Positions 1 through 8,617 of a stretch of DNA of 64,000 bases are shown here, piece by piece. Origin of the DNA: Butyrivibrio sp. LB2008 (GTDB taxonomy: Bacteria; Bacillota; Clostridia; Lachnospirales; Lachnospiraceae). A program made the position numbers and the translations under genes. Position 1 is the first letter of the stretch. Each line of letters starts with the position of its first letter. The notes under the pieces are model-generated. The model did no database searches. It was not told the origin of the DNA and saw only the letters and a program-made list of their open reading frames with translations. The stretch is from the NCBI RefSeq assembly GCF_000621565.1, contig NZ_KK211306.1:294846-358845 (forward strand), read 5' to 3'.

Positions 1-27
1 TTTGAGTTCTTCTTCAAAATTTATCAT
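1..27 (-). CDS. 5' end of an unidentified gene downstream of folC
   Basis: Only the first nine codons are inside the window (MINFEEELK). A GAGGA ribosome binding site at about 35-40 sits a normal distance before the ATG at 27. The gene starts 14 bases after the folC stop, so it is probably in the same transcript. Too little is present to name a function. Confidence 0.6.
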
Positions 28-41
28 TTAATATTCCTCGT

Positions 42-1421
42 TTACAACATTACTTTAAGCTGTCCCGCAAGATATAAAGAACCTGCCGCAAAAACAAGAT
101 CTTTTGACTTACGGACAGTTATTATATCTGTCACAGCGTCTCTTACATTACTGTAGTATTTGATGGGAACTCCGATTATTCCGTGCTTTTCCTTGCTGTC
201 CTCGAAAGCACTCTTAAGGTCAGATACGGAAACCGATCGCTCTGTTCCAAGCACCGTAACGAATATCGCATCGAATGTTCCGCTTGTAAGTACCCTGTCT
301 ATGATATCCTGATACTGTTTGTCGGCAACCATGCCAAACAACAGCATCTTTCTTCCTTCTGACTGAATCGCTGTCGCACATTGTATGAATGCTTCAATTC
401 CATCCATATTGTGAGCGCCATCCACATAGATGCCCGGTCTTACTTCTTCCATTCTGGCTTCCCATTTGGCACTCATAAGACCTTCTCTTATGTCAAGTTC
501 AGATATCTCAGCGCCTTTATCGCGCAAAATCTCAGCCGAAGCAATCGCCAATGCGGCATTTTCCGCCTGATACACGGCTTCGGTAGTTACCTTTAACTCA
601 ACATAATTATCATATAAGGAATTATATGAAAAAGCAACGTATTTGTTCCCTGCATCATCCTTAACGGATTTCACGTCAGTGACGCTTTTTCCGTCAACGG
701 ACACGACTCTGGAATCCATCTCGAGCGCCTTGCTCTTGATGACCTCGCTGCACTCTTTTCTTTTGTCAAAAAACACTACCGGCACGCCTTTCTTGATGAT
801 ACCGGCCTTTTCTCCCGCAATCTCCGGAAGGCTTTCTCCCAGATACTGCATATGATCGTAACCTATCTCGGTAATAACACAAAGAAGCGGTGACTGCACG
901 GAATTAGTCGCATCAAGCCTTCCTCCGAGTCCCGTCTCCAATATAAGATAATCTACCGGATATACATAATAAAGAAGCATTGCTTCAAAAAACAGGAATT
1001 CGAAATACGTAGGGAAATACTCACCTTTTTTGTATTCCATTATTCTCTTTAACAATTCAACAAAAACTTCGGCAAAAATGCCGTCGGTTACCATCTTACC
1101 GTCGATACAAAATCTCTCGTTGATCTTCATAAGATGGGGAGATGTAAACATTCCGACTTTATATCCCGCTTTAACAAGGATATTGGACAGATAACAGCAA
1201 ACAGAACCTTTTCCGTTTGTACCGGCCACATGAATTATCTTCATGTTCTTTTCGGGGTTGCCCAAAAAAGCCAGGAAATCCTTTGTATCTTCAATCGTAT
1301 GTTTGTCTGTAAAACTTGGAATGGTATTAAGAAATTCCTCACACTCACTGACACTAAGTTTCTCTTCGTTGTCAGAGCGTCTGATAAACTCCTCCACTTT
1401 TTTCATAATTTCTTCATGCAT
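42..1421 (-). CDS. folC: Folylpolyglutamate synthase / dihydrofolate synthase
   Basis: Adds glutamate to folates (and possibly to dihydropteroate) in the cytoplasm, using ATP. The 459-residue protein carries the Mur-ligase-type P-loop GTNGKGS at about residues 67-73. It also has the family segments FTSPHL, GLGGRLDATN and DGAHN, in the expected order. The open frame extends 12 codons further upstream, but the ATG at 1421 matches the family N-terminus and has a weak GGTG-type binding site. The further start has none. valS lies 125 bases upstream on the same strand. A valS-folC order is common in Firmicutes. Confidence 0.93.
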   Translation of the reverse strand: MHEEIMKKVEEFIRRSDNEEKLSVSECEEFLNTIPSFTDKHTIEDTKDFLAFLGNPEKNMKIIHVAGTNGKGSVCCYLSNILVKAGYKVGMFTSPHLMKINERFCIDGKMVTDGIFAEVFVELLKRIMEYKKGEYFPTYFEFLFFEAMLLYYVYPVDYLILETGLGGRLDATNSVQSPLLCVITEIGYDHMQYLGESLPEIAGEKAGIIKKGVPVVFFDKRKECSEVIKSKALEMDSRVVSVDGKSVTDVKSVKDDAGNKYVAFSYNSLYDNYVELKVTTEAVYQAENAALAIASAEILRDKGAEISELDIREGLMSAKWEARMEEVRPGIYVDGAHNMDGIEAFIQCATAIQSEGRKMLLFGMVADKQYQDIIDRVLTSGTFDAIFVTVLGTERSVSVSDLKSAFEDSKEKHGIIGVPIKYYSNVRDAVTDIITVRKSKDLVFAAGSLYLAGQLKVML

Positions 1422-1545
1422 AATCACACCACTAAGCCTGTACTCAATTAAATTCAAAAAAAATCAATGACAGGCACTGTCTACATCCCCCCGAATGTAA
1501 ACAGTGCCGATGAAACACCGATCCTGCCGGTATTTCCTTAAGTCA

Positions 1546-4218
1546 TCATTTTGTCAGCTGTTTAAGTCTTTCTGTAATCTGGTCGTAAGTCTGCTGATAT
1601 TTCTGCTGTTTTTCTTTTTCCTCTGCAATCTTATCTGCAGGAGCCTTCGCAAGGAACTTCTCATTGCTGAGCATGTTCTGTGAACGCTTAAGCTCGCCCT
1701 CAAGCTTCTTCTGCTCCTTGGTAAGACGCTCTATCTCTGCTGAGATGTCAACAAGGTCAGAGAAAGGAATATATACTGTTGCTTCCGCAAGTACTACGGA
1801 AACAGCATCATCCGCAATGCCGTCCTTATTCTTCTGGCATACAGACTCTGATGCATACGCAAGTGATTCAAAGAAAAGCTTACCTGTTGAGAAAATATCA
1901 AGCACTTCGTCATTGTCGCTTACAACAAATACTTTGGCCTTTCTTGAAGGAGCAACGTTCATCTGTGTACGAACGTTACGGATTCCTCTTACAGCTTCCT
2001 TAATTGTCTCGATAGCCTTCTCATCTGATGCAAAGTTCCACTCATCCTTGTAAACCGGCCAGTCAGAGATCATGATTGACTCTTCCTCGTCCTGAAGTGT
2101 ACAGAAAATTTCTTCTGTAATGAAAGGCATATAAGGATGAAGGAGTTTGAGCGCATTTATAAGCACTGTCTGAAGTGTCCAAAGTGCTGCCTTGTGTGAC
2201 TCCTTGTCATCCGAATTGTAGAGACGGGGCTTAACCATCTCGATATACCAGTCACAGAATTCATCCCAGATGAAGTCATAAACCTTCTGAACCGCGATTC
2301 CGAGTTCGAAGTGATCCATGTTATCTGTAACTTCTTTAATAGTATTGTTGAGCTTTGAAATGATCCACTTATCAACAGGCTCAAGTCCCGCAGGTGCAGG
2401 CTGATGGATAGCACTCTTTTCGCCATCCTCCATGTTCATCATGATAAATCTTGACGCATTCCAAACCTTATTTGCAAAGTTACGGCTATTCTCAACTCTC
2501 TCATTATAGAAACGCATGTCGTTACCTGGTGCGTTACCTGTGATAAGTGTGAGTCTGAGCGCATCGGCACCGTAGTTCTCGATAATATCAAGAGGATCGA
2601 TACCGTTTCCAAGTGATTTACTCATCTTTCTTCCCTGAGAATCTCTTACAAGACCGTGGAAAAGAACTGTCTTGAACGGGAATGTTCCCATATTCTCATA
2701 ACTTGAGAAGATCATTCTGATTACCCAGAAAAAGATAATGTCATAACCTGTTACAAGTACGTCTGTAGGGAAGAAATACTTAAGGTCTTCAGTCTCATTA
2801 GGCCATCCGAGTGTTTCAAAAGGCCAAAGAGCTGATGAGAACCATGTATCAAGAGTGTCGGGATCCTGTGTAAAGTGAGTCTTGCCGCACTTAGGACATA
2901 CTGTAGGAGCCTCTTTTGATACAACAACTTCTCCGCACTCATCGCAGTAGTATGCAGGGATTCTGTGTCCCCACCAGAGCTGTCTTGAGATACACCAGTC
3001 ACGGATATTGTCTGTCCAGTTGAAATATGTCTTCTCCATTCTCGGAGGAATAAGCTTGATATCGCCGTCTTTTACAGCCTTAACAGCGGGCTTAATGAGC
3101 TCATCCATCTTAACGAACCACTGTGCCTTAACCATAGGCTCAACTGTTGTATGGCAACGATCGTGTGTTCCAACGTTGTGAGAATACTCCTCGATCTTAA
3201 CAAGAAGTCCCATCTCATCAAGCTCTTTTACAATAGCTTCTCTTGCCTCATATCTGTCCATTCCGGCAAACTTACCGCCGTTGGCATTGATTGTGGCATC
3301 GTCGTTTAATATATTGATAACTTCAAGGTTATGACGCTTTCCAACTTCGAAGTCGTTAGGGTCATGTGCGGGTGTGATCTTAACTACACCTGTACCGAAT
3401 TCCATATCAACATAAGAGTCTTCTACGATAGGAAGCTCTCTGTTCACGATAGGAAGAAGTACCTTCTTGCCCTTGAAGCTCTTGTATCTGTCATCATCAG
3501 GGTTAACTGCAACAGCTGTATCTCCGAGCATTGTCTCGGGACGTGTTGTTGCAAACTCGATAAACTCTGTCTTTGAAACAGTTCCGTCAACATCGATAAC
3601 AGGATATTTGATGTGCCAAAGATGTCCGGCCTGCTCCTCGTACTCTACCTCTGCATCAGAAATAGATGTCTTACAGATAGGACACCAGTTTACGATACGG
3701 CTTCCTTTATAAATGTAGCCCTTGTTGTACATCTTAACGAAGACTTCGTTGACAGCTTCATTACAACCATCATCCATTGTGAAACGCTCTCTGTCCCAGT
3801 CACATGAAGAACCGAGCTTTTTGAGCTGGGAAATGATGGTTCCGCCGTACTCTTTTTTCCACTGCCAAGCTCTCTCAAGGAACTTCTCTCTGCCAAGATC
3901 TCTCTTGTCGATTCCCTCAGCTTTGAGCGCATCGATGATCTTAACCTCTGTCGCAATACTCGCATGGTCGGTTCCCGGCTGCCAAAGTGCATTATATCCC
4001 TGCATTCTCTTATAACGAATAAGGATATCCTGCATTGTATTATCAAGGGCATGTCCCATATGGAGCTTACCTGTGATATTTGGGGGCGGAATCACGATGG
4101 TAAAAGGTTTTTTGCTTTTATCCACCTCAGCATGGAAATATTTCTTTTCCTCCCATTTGGAGTAGAGTCGACCTTCGATTCCCTTGGGATCATAGGTCTT
4201 GGCAAGTTCTTTGTTCAT
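1546..4218 (-). CDS. valS: Valyl-tRNA synthetase
   Basis: Charges tRNA-Val. The 890-residue protein is full length for the family. It shows the class I signatures HMGH (in PPPNITGKLHMGHALDN) and KMSKS (GRKMSKSLGNG), an editing domain containing TTRPETMLGDTAVAVNP, an anticodon-binding domain, and the C-terminal coiled coil typical of bacterial ValRS (last 65 residues or so). The open frame extends 32 codons upstream, but that part is T-box leader. The ATG at 4218 follows AAGGAGAAGACT, a strong ribosome binding site. Expression is controlled by the upstream T-box. Confidence 0.97.
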   Translation of the reverse strand: MNKELAKTYDPKGIEGRLYSKWEEKKYFHAEVDKSKKPFTIVIPPPNITGKLHMGHALDNTMQDILIRYKRMQGYNALWQPGTDHASIATEVKIIDALKAEGIDKRDLGREKFLERAWQWKKEYGGTIISQLKKLGSSCDWDRERFTMDDGCNEAVNEVFVKMYNKGYIYKGSRIVNWCPICKTSISDAEVEYEEQAGHLWHIKYPVIDVDGTVSKTEFIEFATTRPETMLGDTAVAVNPDDDRYKSFKGKKVLLPIVNRELPIVEDSYVDMEFGTGVVKITPAHDPNDFEVGKRHNLEVINILNDDATINANGGKFAGMDRYEAREAIVKELDEMGLLVKIEEYSHNVGTHDRCHTTVEPMVKAQWFVKMDELIKPAVKAVKDGDIKLIPPRMEKTYFNWTDNIRDWCISRQLWWGHRIPAYYCDECGEVVVSKEAPTVCPKCGKTHFTQDPDTLDTWFSSALWPFETLGWPNETEDLKYFFPTDVLVTGYDIIFFWVIRMIFSSYENMGTFPFKTVLFHGLVRDSQGRKMSKSLGNGIDPLDIIENYGADALRLTLITGNAPGNDMRFYNERVENSRNFANKVWNASRFIMMNMEDGEKSAIHQPAPAGLEPVDKWIISKLNNTIKEVTDNMDHFELGIAVQKVYDFIWDEFCDWYIEMVKPRLYNSDDKESHKAALWTLQTVLINALKLLHPYMPFITEEIFCTLQDEEESIMISDWPVYKDEWNFASDEKAIETIKEAVRGIRNVRTQMNVAPSRKAKVFVVSDNDEVLDIFSTGKLFFESLAYASESVCQKNKDGIADDAVSVVLAEATVYIPFSDLVDISAEIERLTKEQKKLEGELKRSQNMLSNEKFLAKAPADKIAEEKEKQQKYQQTYDQITERLKQLTK

Positions 4219-4570
4219 AGTCTTCTCCTTCTTCAAAAAATAAACGCCCTCTAACAGAATTAATCTGTTAAGGACGTTAATAACGTGGTACCACCTTAAT
4301 TCACAGAAGATCATAAAGACTCTTCTGCCTCATTTCGCATCATTCAATGCGCTCGTCTTATAACGTAGACAACACGGGGACACTTATTGGAAACCATCCG
4401 AATATAATCTGTTTCCTTTCTGGGTGCCCGGTTCAAAAGCTACCTTCCACACATTGCAAGCCTGCATCCTCTCAGCGCGACAATATCGCAGACGCATTCT
4501 CTTTAGACCGCAAGTTGCGTGTACTCCTCTTTCTCATAACCTTTAAGTATTATTTGTGTCTTAGCTTATC
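4219..4570 (-). promoter_or_regulatory. T-box leader of valS
   Basis: The leader RNA carries the conserved T-box sequence AAGGTGGTACCACG (plus-strand 4284-4297), which pairs with the uncharged tRNA acceptor end, followed by a terminator hairpin. A GUA triplet in GGAAGGTAGC, at the expected 3' side of the specifier loop, is a plausible valine specifier codon; that placement comes from reading, not folding. Uncharged tRNA-Val should favour antitermination and read-through into valS. Confidence 0.88.
4235..4279 (-). terminator. T-box terminator hairpin
   Basis: On the minus strand the arms AACGTCCTTAACAGA and TCTGTTAGAGGGCGTT flank a short ATTAA loop and are followed by a T-rich run. The 5' arm overlaps the region downstream of the T-box motif that would form the antiterminator, so the two structures exclude each other. 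Confidence 0.85.
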
Positions 4571-4592
4571 AAATCACACTAGGCTTTGTCAA
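4565..4592 (-). promoter_or_regulatory. Probable valS promoter
   Basis: A perfect TTGACA -35 box (4587-4592) lies 16 bases from GATAAG (4565-4570). It precedes the T-box leader by the usual distance. Confidence 0.6.
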
Positions 4593-4669
4593 CATACTTG
4601 AGAGATGGGGGATTGGTGTTGTTGCATTCTATTCAAATTCAATCAAAAAACACCATCTCCAGAAAAGAA

Positions 4670-5034
4670 TCACAAAATTCTATCCCCGCATATTCTTTTA
4701 GCTCTCTCCTTTAACTCCCATTGGAATCCATAAAAATCTGAAACTTGTGGCAAATAACTTTCCACATTATCTTGCGTATTTCTTCTCATAGCAGCGGAAA
4801 TCTCACGCGAATTCATCTCAAATTCTGCGCTTTGATCCTTTTCTTTCTCAATCTCATAAATCAATAAATCCATCATCTCTTCTATATCTCTGACAGTAGT
4901 CATTCCCTCTGCCATATCATAAAGGCACTCATCCAAACACTTTGCCGCCCCACTCCACCATAATAAGAAAAATAAAACCAACCTCCATTAATTCCTATTA
5001 CAGCTTTTTCAAAATAGTACTCCAACCCCATCAT
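4670..5034 (-). pseudogene. Small frameshifted gene, function unknown
   Basis: Two frames together make one plausible protein of about 121 residues. The first starts at ATG 5034 behind TTGGAG and reads MMGLEYYFEKAVIGINGGWF. The second runs from about 4950 to the stop at 4670 and contains CLDECLYDMAEGMTTV. One extra G in the G4 run (minus strand; plus-strand C4 at 4948-4951) would join them as GGVGAAKCLDE. The downstream frame alone has no credible start: its only candidate is a TTG directly abutting the GGAGG. It is either a real one-base deletion or a sequencing error in a homopolymer. The product is unrecognised; small neighbours suggest an immunity-type cluster (inference). Confidence 0.55.
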
Positions 5035-5067
5035 CAATCTCCAACCAGCCTTAGCCAATCGCTAAAA

Positions 5068-5409
5068 TCAACAGTCTTTTGCAAAATCCTCATAAGAAGA
5101 ATATAATTCGAACACTGCCAACGTTTTTGATTCTGTCGCTCTTTCTGTACTCCAGTAAACAACAGAGATATCACAATTTTTATAGTTCAAACATAAATAA
5201 TCATCATCAGTAAAAGCAAATGGAACAAAATCATATCCAAACAAATCGCACTGTTCTTTGTAAGCTTCCATTACTTCATCCGGCGAAAGAACGATAAACT
5301 TGCTCAGTTCGCCATCCACCATGATACTCAGTTCTTTTTTTATTTCGATTATTTTCTTTATCTCTTCCGGAATACTAATATTCAAAGCTTTTTCAATATC
5401 ATATTTCAT
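5068..5409 (-). CDS. SMI1/KNR4 (SUKH)-like small protein, possible immunity protein
   Basis: A 113-residue acidic cytoplasmic protein. The segment FVPFAFTDDDYLCLNYK followed by VVYWSTE and a C-terminal ELYSSYEDFAKDC matches the general pattern of SUKH-fold proteins: hydrophobic-PFA, acidic loop, YW, and a final 'sFeeFl' helix. Many bacterial SUKH proteins are immunity proteins of contact-dependent or polymorphic toxins, but no toxin gene is visible here. The ATG at 5409, after a weak GGGG site, is preferred over the upstream frame extension, which overlaps the preceding gene. Family assignment is by motif only. Confidence 0.55.
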   Translation of the reverse strand: MKYDIEKALNISIPEEIKKIIEIKKELSIMVDGELSKFIVLSPDEVMEAYKEQCDLFGYDFVPFAFTDDDYLCLNYKNCDISVVYWSTERATESKTLAVFELYSSYEDFAKDC

Positions 5410-5431
5410 ATCAACCCCAATTTGTAAAAGC

Positions 5432-5902
5432 CTACAACTTGTTTTCGCAATACTTTTCAAGCAATTTCAGCATACTATCTGTATCCATCATCCCTTTATC
5501 ATCTACAAAATTAGTTCTTTCGAAGTTTTTTCTTTTATACTCAATACAAACCCTGCAATTACGTATATCTGCATAAGTAATATATTTTCTGCAAATTCCT
5601 TTATCCCATATTTCCCAATCCGGAAGAAAGCCCTCTGTAAAATACAAATATACCCCTTCTGTTGAAAAATCTTCTTGATTCACTTCCCACCAAAGAGGTG
5701 TGTGTTCAAGCTTAGAATCATATTCAACGTAATAATGAACCTCAAAAATATCGCACAGTTCTTCTTGAGTAATATTCTTATAGAAAATATCACCGTCTTC
5801 TTCAAACCCAAAAACTGCTTTGCTTTTTATACCGGTTAATAAGATCTGCTCTTTAGAATTTAATACACAAGAATAGTAATTATCCTTATATTTTGCTACC
5901 AT
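5432..5902 (-). CDS. Unknown 156-residue protein
   Basis: A soluble acidic protein rich in aromatic residues (for example PLWWEVNQEDFSTEGVYLYF). It has no signal peptide or membrane segment and a cysteine-containing C-terminal part. The start at 5902 has a good AAGGAAA site. It sits 22 bases upstream of the SUKH-like gene on the same strand, so the two are probably co-transcribed. Base composition is lower in GC than the neighbouring housekeeping genes, in keeping with an accessory patch. I do not recognise the family. Confidence 0.65.
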   Translation of the reverse strand: MVAKYKDNYYSCVLNSKEQILLTGIKSKAVFGFEEDGDIFYKNITQEELCDIFEVHYYVEYDSKLEHTPLWWEVNQEDFSTEGVYLYFTEGFLPDWEIWDKGICRKYITYADIRNCRVCIEYKRKNFERTNFVDDKGMMDTDSMLKLLEKYCENKL

Positions 5903-5994
5903 TTTCCTTTTCCTTATTACAACATTTTATCTCTCACATATATTTTTTCTTTATATGTATTTTATAACATCATCTTTTCCATCGATAGATGTCA

Positions 5995-6028
5995 TTGCAT
6001 TCACACAATATATATCTTGTTATATATT
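5995..6028 (+). promoter_or_regulatory. Promoter/operator of the orphan antitoxin-like gene
   Basis: The palindrome AATATATA-TCTTGT-TATATATT (6007-6028) lies just upstream of AAAAGGAG and the ATG at 6048. It is nearly the same as the site before vapB (6402-6419). A weak TTGCAT -35 candidate lies at 5995-6000. Confidence 0.6.
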
Positions 6029-6047
6029 ATAAAAGGAGTTTTATTCT

Positions 6048-6317
6048 ATGAAGACAGCTAAAATTTTAAAAAATGGAAAAAGGAGAATCTTTAAGCGTTC
6101 GAGCAAAGCACTCATCTATCTGCATGAACCGATGAGTTCTATTGATGTGAAGACATATACGGACCTTATGTATATGCAAGGCTATAAAAACATTCAAATT
6201 CTAAGCACAGACACAACCATTGCAGGAATGACACCCGAAGAAGCCATCCGAAATGCAGAAGAGTCACTCGGAAAACTGGACTGTGCTATAGAAATCACAA
6301 AAGACAAGCCTCTTTAA
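6048..6317 (+). CDS. Orphan protein with VapB-like N-terminus
   Basis: An 89-residue protein. The first 17 or so residues (MKTAKILKNGKRRIFKR) resemble the start of the vapB product 128 bases downstream (MTAKVFENGRSQAVRLPK). The rest (YLHEPMSSIDVKTYTDLMYM onward) is unlike an AbrB/MazE antitoxin. The promoter region is also copied from, or to, the vapB promoter. The gene could be a chimera made by duplicating the vapB 5' end next to another gene, or a separate antitoxin type. It has a good ribosome binding site (AAAAGGAG). No partner toxin follows it directly. Function unknown. Confidence 0.6.
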   Translation: MKTAKILKNGKRRIFKRSSKALIYLHEPMSSIDVKTYTDLMYMQGYKNIQILSTDTTIAGMTPEEAIRNAEESLGKLDCAIEITKDKPL

Positions 6318-6392
6318 TATCCCCTCTATGCTTATGAGACATTCAAAATATACTGTAAACGCTGGGGATTCAATCAATCAGAGAGTATTAAA

Positions 6393-6421
6393 TTGACACG
6401 GTATATATCTTGGTATATATT
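6393..6421 (+). promoter_or_regulatory. vapBC promoter with embedded operator
   Basis: TTGACA (6393-6398), a 17-base spacer and TATATT (6416-6421). The palindrome TATATA-TCTTGG-TATATA (6402-6419) fills the spacer and overlaps the -10 box. AbrB-fold antitoxins commonly bind such AT-rich inverted repeats to repress their own operon, so autoregulation is likely (inference). Confidence 0.75.
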
Positions 6422-6444
6422 ATTTATAGAAGGAGGATTATTCT

Positions 6445-6672
6445 ATGATGACAGCAAAAGTTTTTGAAAACGGAAGAAGTCAAGCTGTAAGGTTGCCCAA
6501 AGATTGCCGCTTCTCTTCTGACGAAGTAATGATAAATAAAATTGGTGATATTGTTCTACTTCTTCCTTTAGATAATAAATGGGATTCTTTTATGCATGCA
6601 ATAGACATGTTTTCAGATGATTTCATGTCAGACGGAAGATCCGACACTCTACAGGAGCGTGAAGAATTATGA
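6445..6672 (+). CDS. vapB: VapB-type antitoxin
   Basis: A 75-residue antitoxin that should neutralise VapC and bind its own promoter. The N-terminal MTAKVFENGRSQAVRLPK is the classic AbrB/MazE-like (SpoVT) swapped-hairpin signature of VapB. The acidic C-terminal tail (DDFMSDGRSDTLQEREEL) is the expected toxin-binding segment. An AAGGAGG site precedes two possible ATG codons. The end overlaps vapC by four bases (ATGA), indicating translational coupling. Confidence 0.88.
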   Translation: MMTAKVFENGRSQAVRLPKDCRFSSDEVMINKIGDIVLLLPLDNKWDSFMHAIDMFSDDFMSDGRSDTLQEREEL

Positions 6673-7070
6673 GGTATATGCTCGACACCAATATCTGTAT
6701 TTATATAATAAAGCACAAACCCGAGAAAGTTTTTAAAGAGCTTCAAAAGCACGATCCTTCCGAAGTTTGCATTTCATCAGTTACCTATGCAGAGCTTATT
6801 CATGGTGTAGAAAAAAGCGCCGCTATAGAAAAAAACAGACTGGCGCTCGCTTTATTACTTGCAAACATTGAAATAATGAATTTTGACGTAAACGCAGCAA
6901 ACTGTTACGGAAAAATCAGAGCCAGCCTTGAAAAAAAAGGCACTCCAATAGGTCCGCTTGATATGATGATTGCAGGTCACGCACAATCACTTAGCTATAC
7001 CGTTGTAACAAACAACGTAAAGGAATTCTCAAGAGTAACCAATCTCGATATCGTCAATTGGGCAGAATAG
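6669..7070 (+). CDS. vapC: VapC-type PIN-domain ribonuclease toxin
   Basis: A 133-residue PIN-domain endoribonuclease; family members cut tRNA or rRNA when released from VapB. The acidic active-site residues are present: Asp6 (MLDTNIC), Glu42 (TYAEL) and Asp98 (GPLDMMIAGHA), with TNNVKEF supplying the fourth polar position. The length is normal and nothing suggests inactivation. It overlaps vapB by four bases. The gene ends 32 bases before a convergent gene. Confidence 0.9.
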   Translation: MRYMLDTNICIYIIKHKPEKVFKELQKHDPSEVCISSVTYAELIHGVEKSAAIEKNRLALALLLANIEIMNFDVNAANCYGKIRASLEKKGTPIGPLDMMIAGHAQSLSYTVVTNNVKEFSRVTNLDIVNWAE

Positions 7071-7102
7071 ATATTATGCCATACTAGTAACATTCTTTTT
7101 GA

Positions 7103-7288
7103 TTATACTTCAAGCGGCCAAACTTCGCCCTTTTCAAGCCCGTTCTCTATAAGCCACTCATCTTCAGCCGTGACATATCTCACCTCACCAGCCTCGTTCT
7201 CAAGCGTCACCGAGACTTTCGGCTTTTGCCCCGGCTGAAGTTCCTCGCAGCCGTAATCTCCGTCAAAAATCTGTTTTATTATCCACAT
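7103..7288 (-). CDS. Conserved small acidic protein, function unknown
   Basis: A 61-residue soluble protein starting MWIIKQIFDGDYGCEE and ending in GEVWPLEV. The middle part, KVSVTLENEAGEVRYVTAEDEWLI, reads as a short beta-rich domain. Similar stand-alone proteins occur in Clostridia as far as I recall, without known role. The ATG at 7288 is two bases after the stop codon of the upstream acetyltransferase, so translation is probably coupled. The frame also offers a TTG two codons earlier that overlaps that stop. Confidence 0.7.
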   Translation of the reverse strand: MWIIKQIFDGDYGCEELQPGQKPKVSVTLENEAGEVRYVTAEDEWLIENGLEKGEVWPLEV

Positions 7289-7290
7289 GA

Positions 7291-7770
7291 TCAATCCAAT
7301 CTCTTTCTAAAAAATCTATCCATTGTGCTATGTCCGACTTCCTTAGGGCGCTCAATCTCTGTATAGCCGCACTTCTCATAGATATGGATTGCAGCCTTAA
7401 GATTACTGTGTGTTTCAAGATACGACCATTTGTAACCTGCTTCACGCATTTTTTCTTCGGCAAGTGCCATCATCTCATATCCAAGGCCGTTACCTTTTGC
7501 AGAATCATCAAGATAGAGTTTCTGAAGCTCTGCCGTATCTTCCATCGGAGCAAACACCGAGAATCCCACACCACCCAAGACATTGTCGGAATCATCTACC
7601 ACAACAAAATATCTGCTACTCTTTGTTCCGTACAGATCGCTGAAATGATCCAGACCTTCATCAAAGTACGCTGTCCCCGGTATATCCAGGTCAAAGTTCT
7701 TAAGGCTTTTTCTTATAAGCAAAGCTATATCTTTATTATCTTTTGCTTTTATCTCGCGGTAATTAAACAT
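7291..7770 (-). CDS. GNAT-family N-acetyltransferase
   Basis: A 159-residue acetyl-CoA dependent acetyltransferase of unknown substrate. The GNAT motif A segment LYLDDSAKGNGLGYEMMALAEE holds the acetyl-CoA pyrophosphate loop (KGNGLG), and motif B is represented by AIHIYEKCGYTEI. ATG 7770, preceded by GGGTGA, is chosen over the in-frame ATG six codons upstream, which has no binding site. It is followed closely by the 61-residue gene in the same direction. Confidence 0.85.
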   Translation of the reverse strand: MFNYREIKAKDNKDIALLIRKSLKNFDLDIPGTAYFDEGLDHFSDLYGTKSSRYFVVVDDSDNVLGGVGFSVFAPMEDTAELQKLYLDDSAKGNGLGYEMMALAEEKMREAGYKWSYLETHSNLKAAIHIYEKCGYTEIERPKEVGHSTMDRFFRKRLD

Positions 7771-7818
7771 TTTTTCACCCAAAATCATGTAAAAAGCTAA
7801 TTAGTAAGTCCTTCTGCT

Positions 7819-8364
7819 TCAGTCTTCCCCGACAAGATGCACTACCACGGGCTCATGTCCGACTTTCGGAAGAAATTTATTGAATATATCCTCCGTCTTT
7901 ATCTTAAGGCTCGATGTGCAAACGCAGGGATGGCATCCGATATATTCGCCTTTCTTTACATCCTCATCGACAAGCAGCTGTACGGCATGTTCCTTATCAT
8001 TCATAAGTCCCATTATACTCACCGCTCCGGGCTCGATATCAAGGAATTTGAGCATGTCATCTGCGTCCGCAAAAGAAAGTCTTGCAGAATTGATCTGCGC
8101 CGAAAGCTCTTTTGTCTTGAACTTCTTATCTCCAGGCATCATCAACAGATAATACTGAGTTTTCTGTCTGTTACAAAGAAAAAGATTCTTACATATCAGA
8201 ACTTCAAGCACCTTATCGATCTCGTTGCATGCCTCCATCGTATTTGCCGGCTCGTGATCCGTCCTCTTATATTCAATTCCGAGCTCATCCAAAAAGTCAT
8301 ATGTACGAACTTCTCTCAGAAGTCTTCCGTCTGTATTTTCAGGTCTTCCGCTAAATAGTTCCAT
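7819..8364 (-). CDS. YbaK-domain prolyl-tRNA editing protein (ProX/PrdX type)
   Basis: A 181-residue free-standing editing domain that should hydrolyse mischarged Ala-tRNA-Pro. The segments RTDHEPANTMEAC, ICKNLFLCNRQKTQYYLLMMPGDKK (central catalytic Lys region), SFADADDMLKFLDIEPGAVS and GEYIGCHPCVCTSSLKIK match the YbaK/ProX family from end to end. The ATG at 8364 with AAGGAAA upstream is preferred. The open frame extends a further 31 codons without family similarity. The first 52-bp repeat array lies 250 bases upstream. Confidence 0.88.
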   Translation of the reverse strand: MELFSGRPENTDGRLLREVRTYDFLDELGIEYKRTDHEPANTMEACNEIDKVLEVLICKNLFLCNRQKTQYYLLMMPGDKKFKTKELSAQINSARLSFADADDMLKFLDIEPGAVSIMGLMNDKEHAVQLLVDEDVKKGEYIGCHPCVCTSSLKIKTEDIFNKFLPKVGHEPVVVHLVGED

Positions 8365-8617
8365 TTTGTCTTTTTCCTTTCTGATGTTTTTTATTATTAT
8401 GTCGCCGTTATACAAAACGAGTGCTGCTTTTTTAGCTTTTTCGATATTGTTGTACAATTCGCTATTGATTCAGCGAACTGCATTATTCTCATGATCAAAA
8501 TATATTTCAGCATAAACGATATTTAAGTCATTGTCTATTAGGGGAATAGATCTTCGTTAATATAAGATCTCTGTATATCTGCTTCACATGAGAAATACTG
8601 TGTTCACAGCTTTTTGG
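8365..8617. other. Intergenic region upstream of the editing protein gene
   Basis: About 250 bases with no credible gene. It is AT-rich and must contain the promoter of the downstream minus-strand gene; no clear -35/-10 pair can be named with confidence. The 52-bp array begins at 8618. Confidence 0.5.

Noticed and set aside
1134..1451. Plus-strand open frames over folC, valS, addA/addB and other genes
   Set aside because: They lie antisense to genes with full family motifs, lack ribosome binding sites and resemble no protein family.
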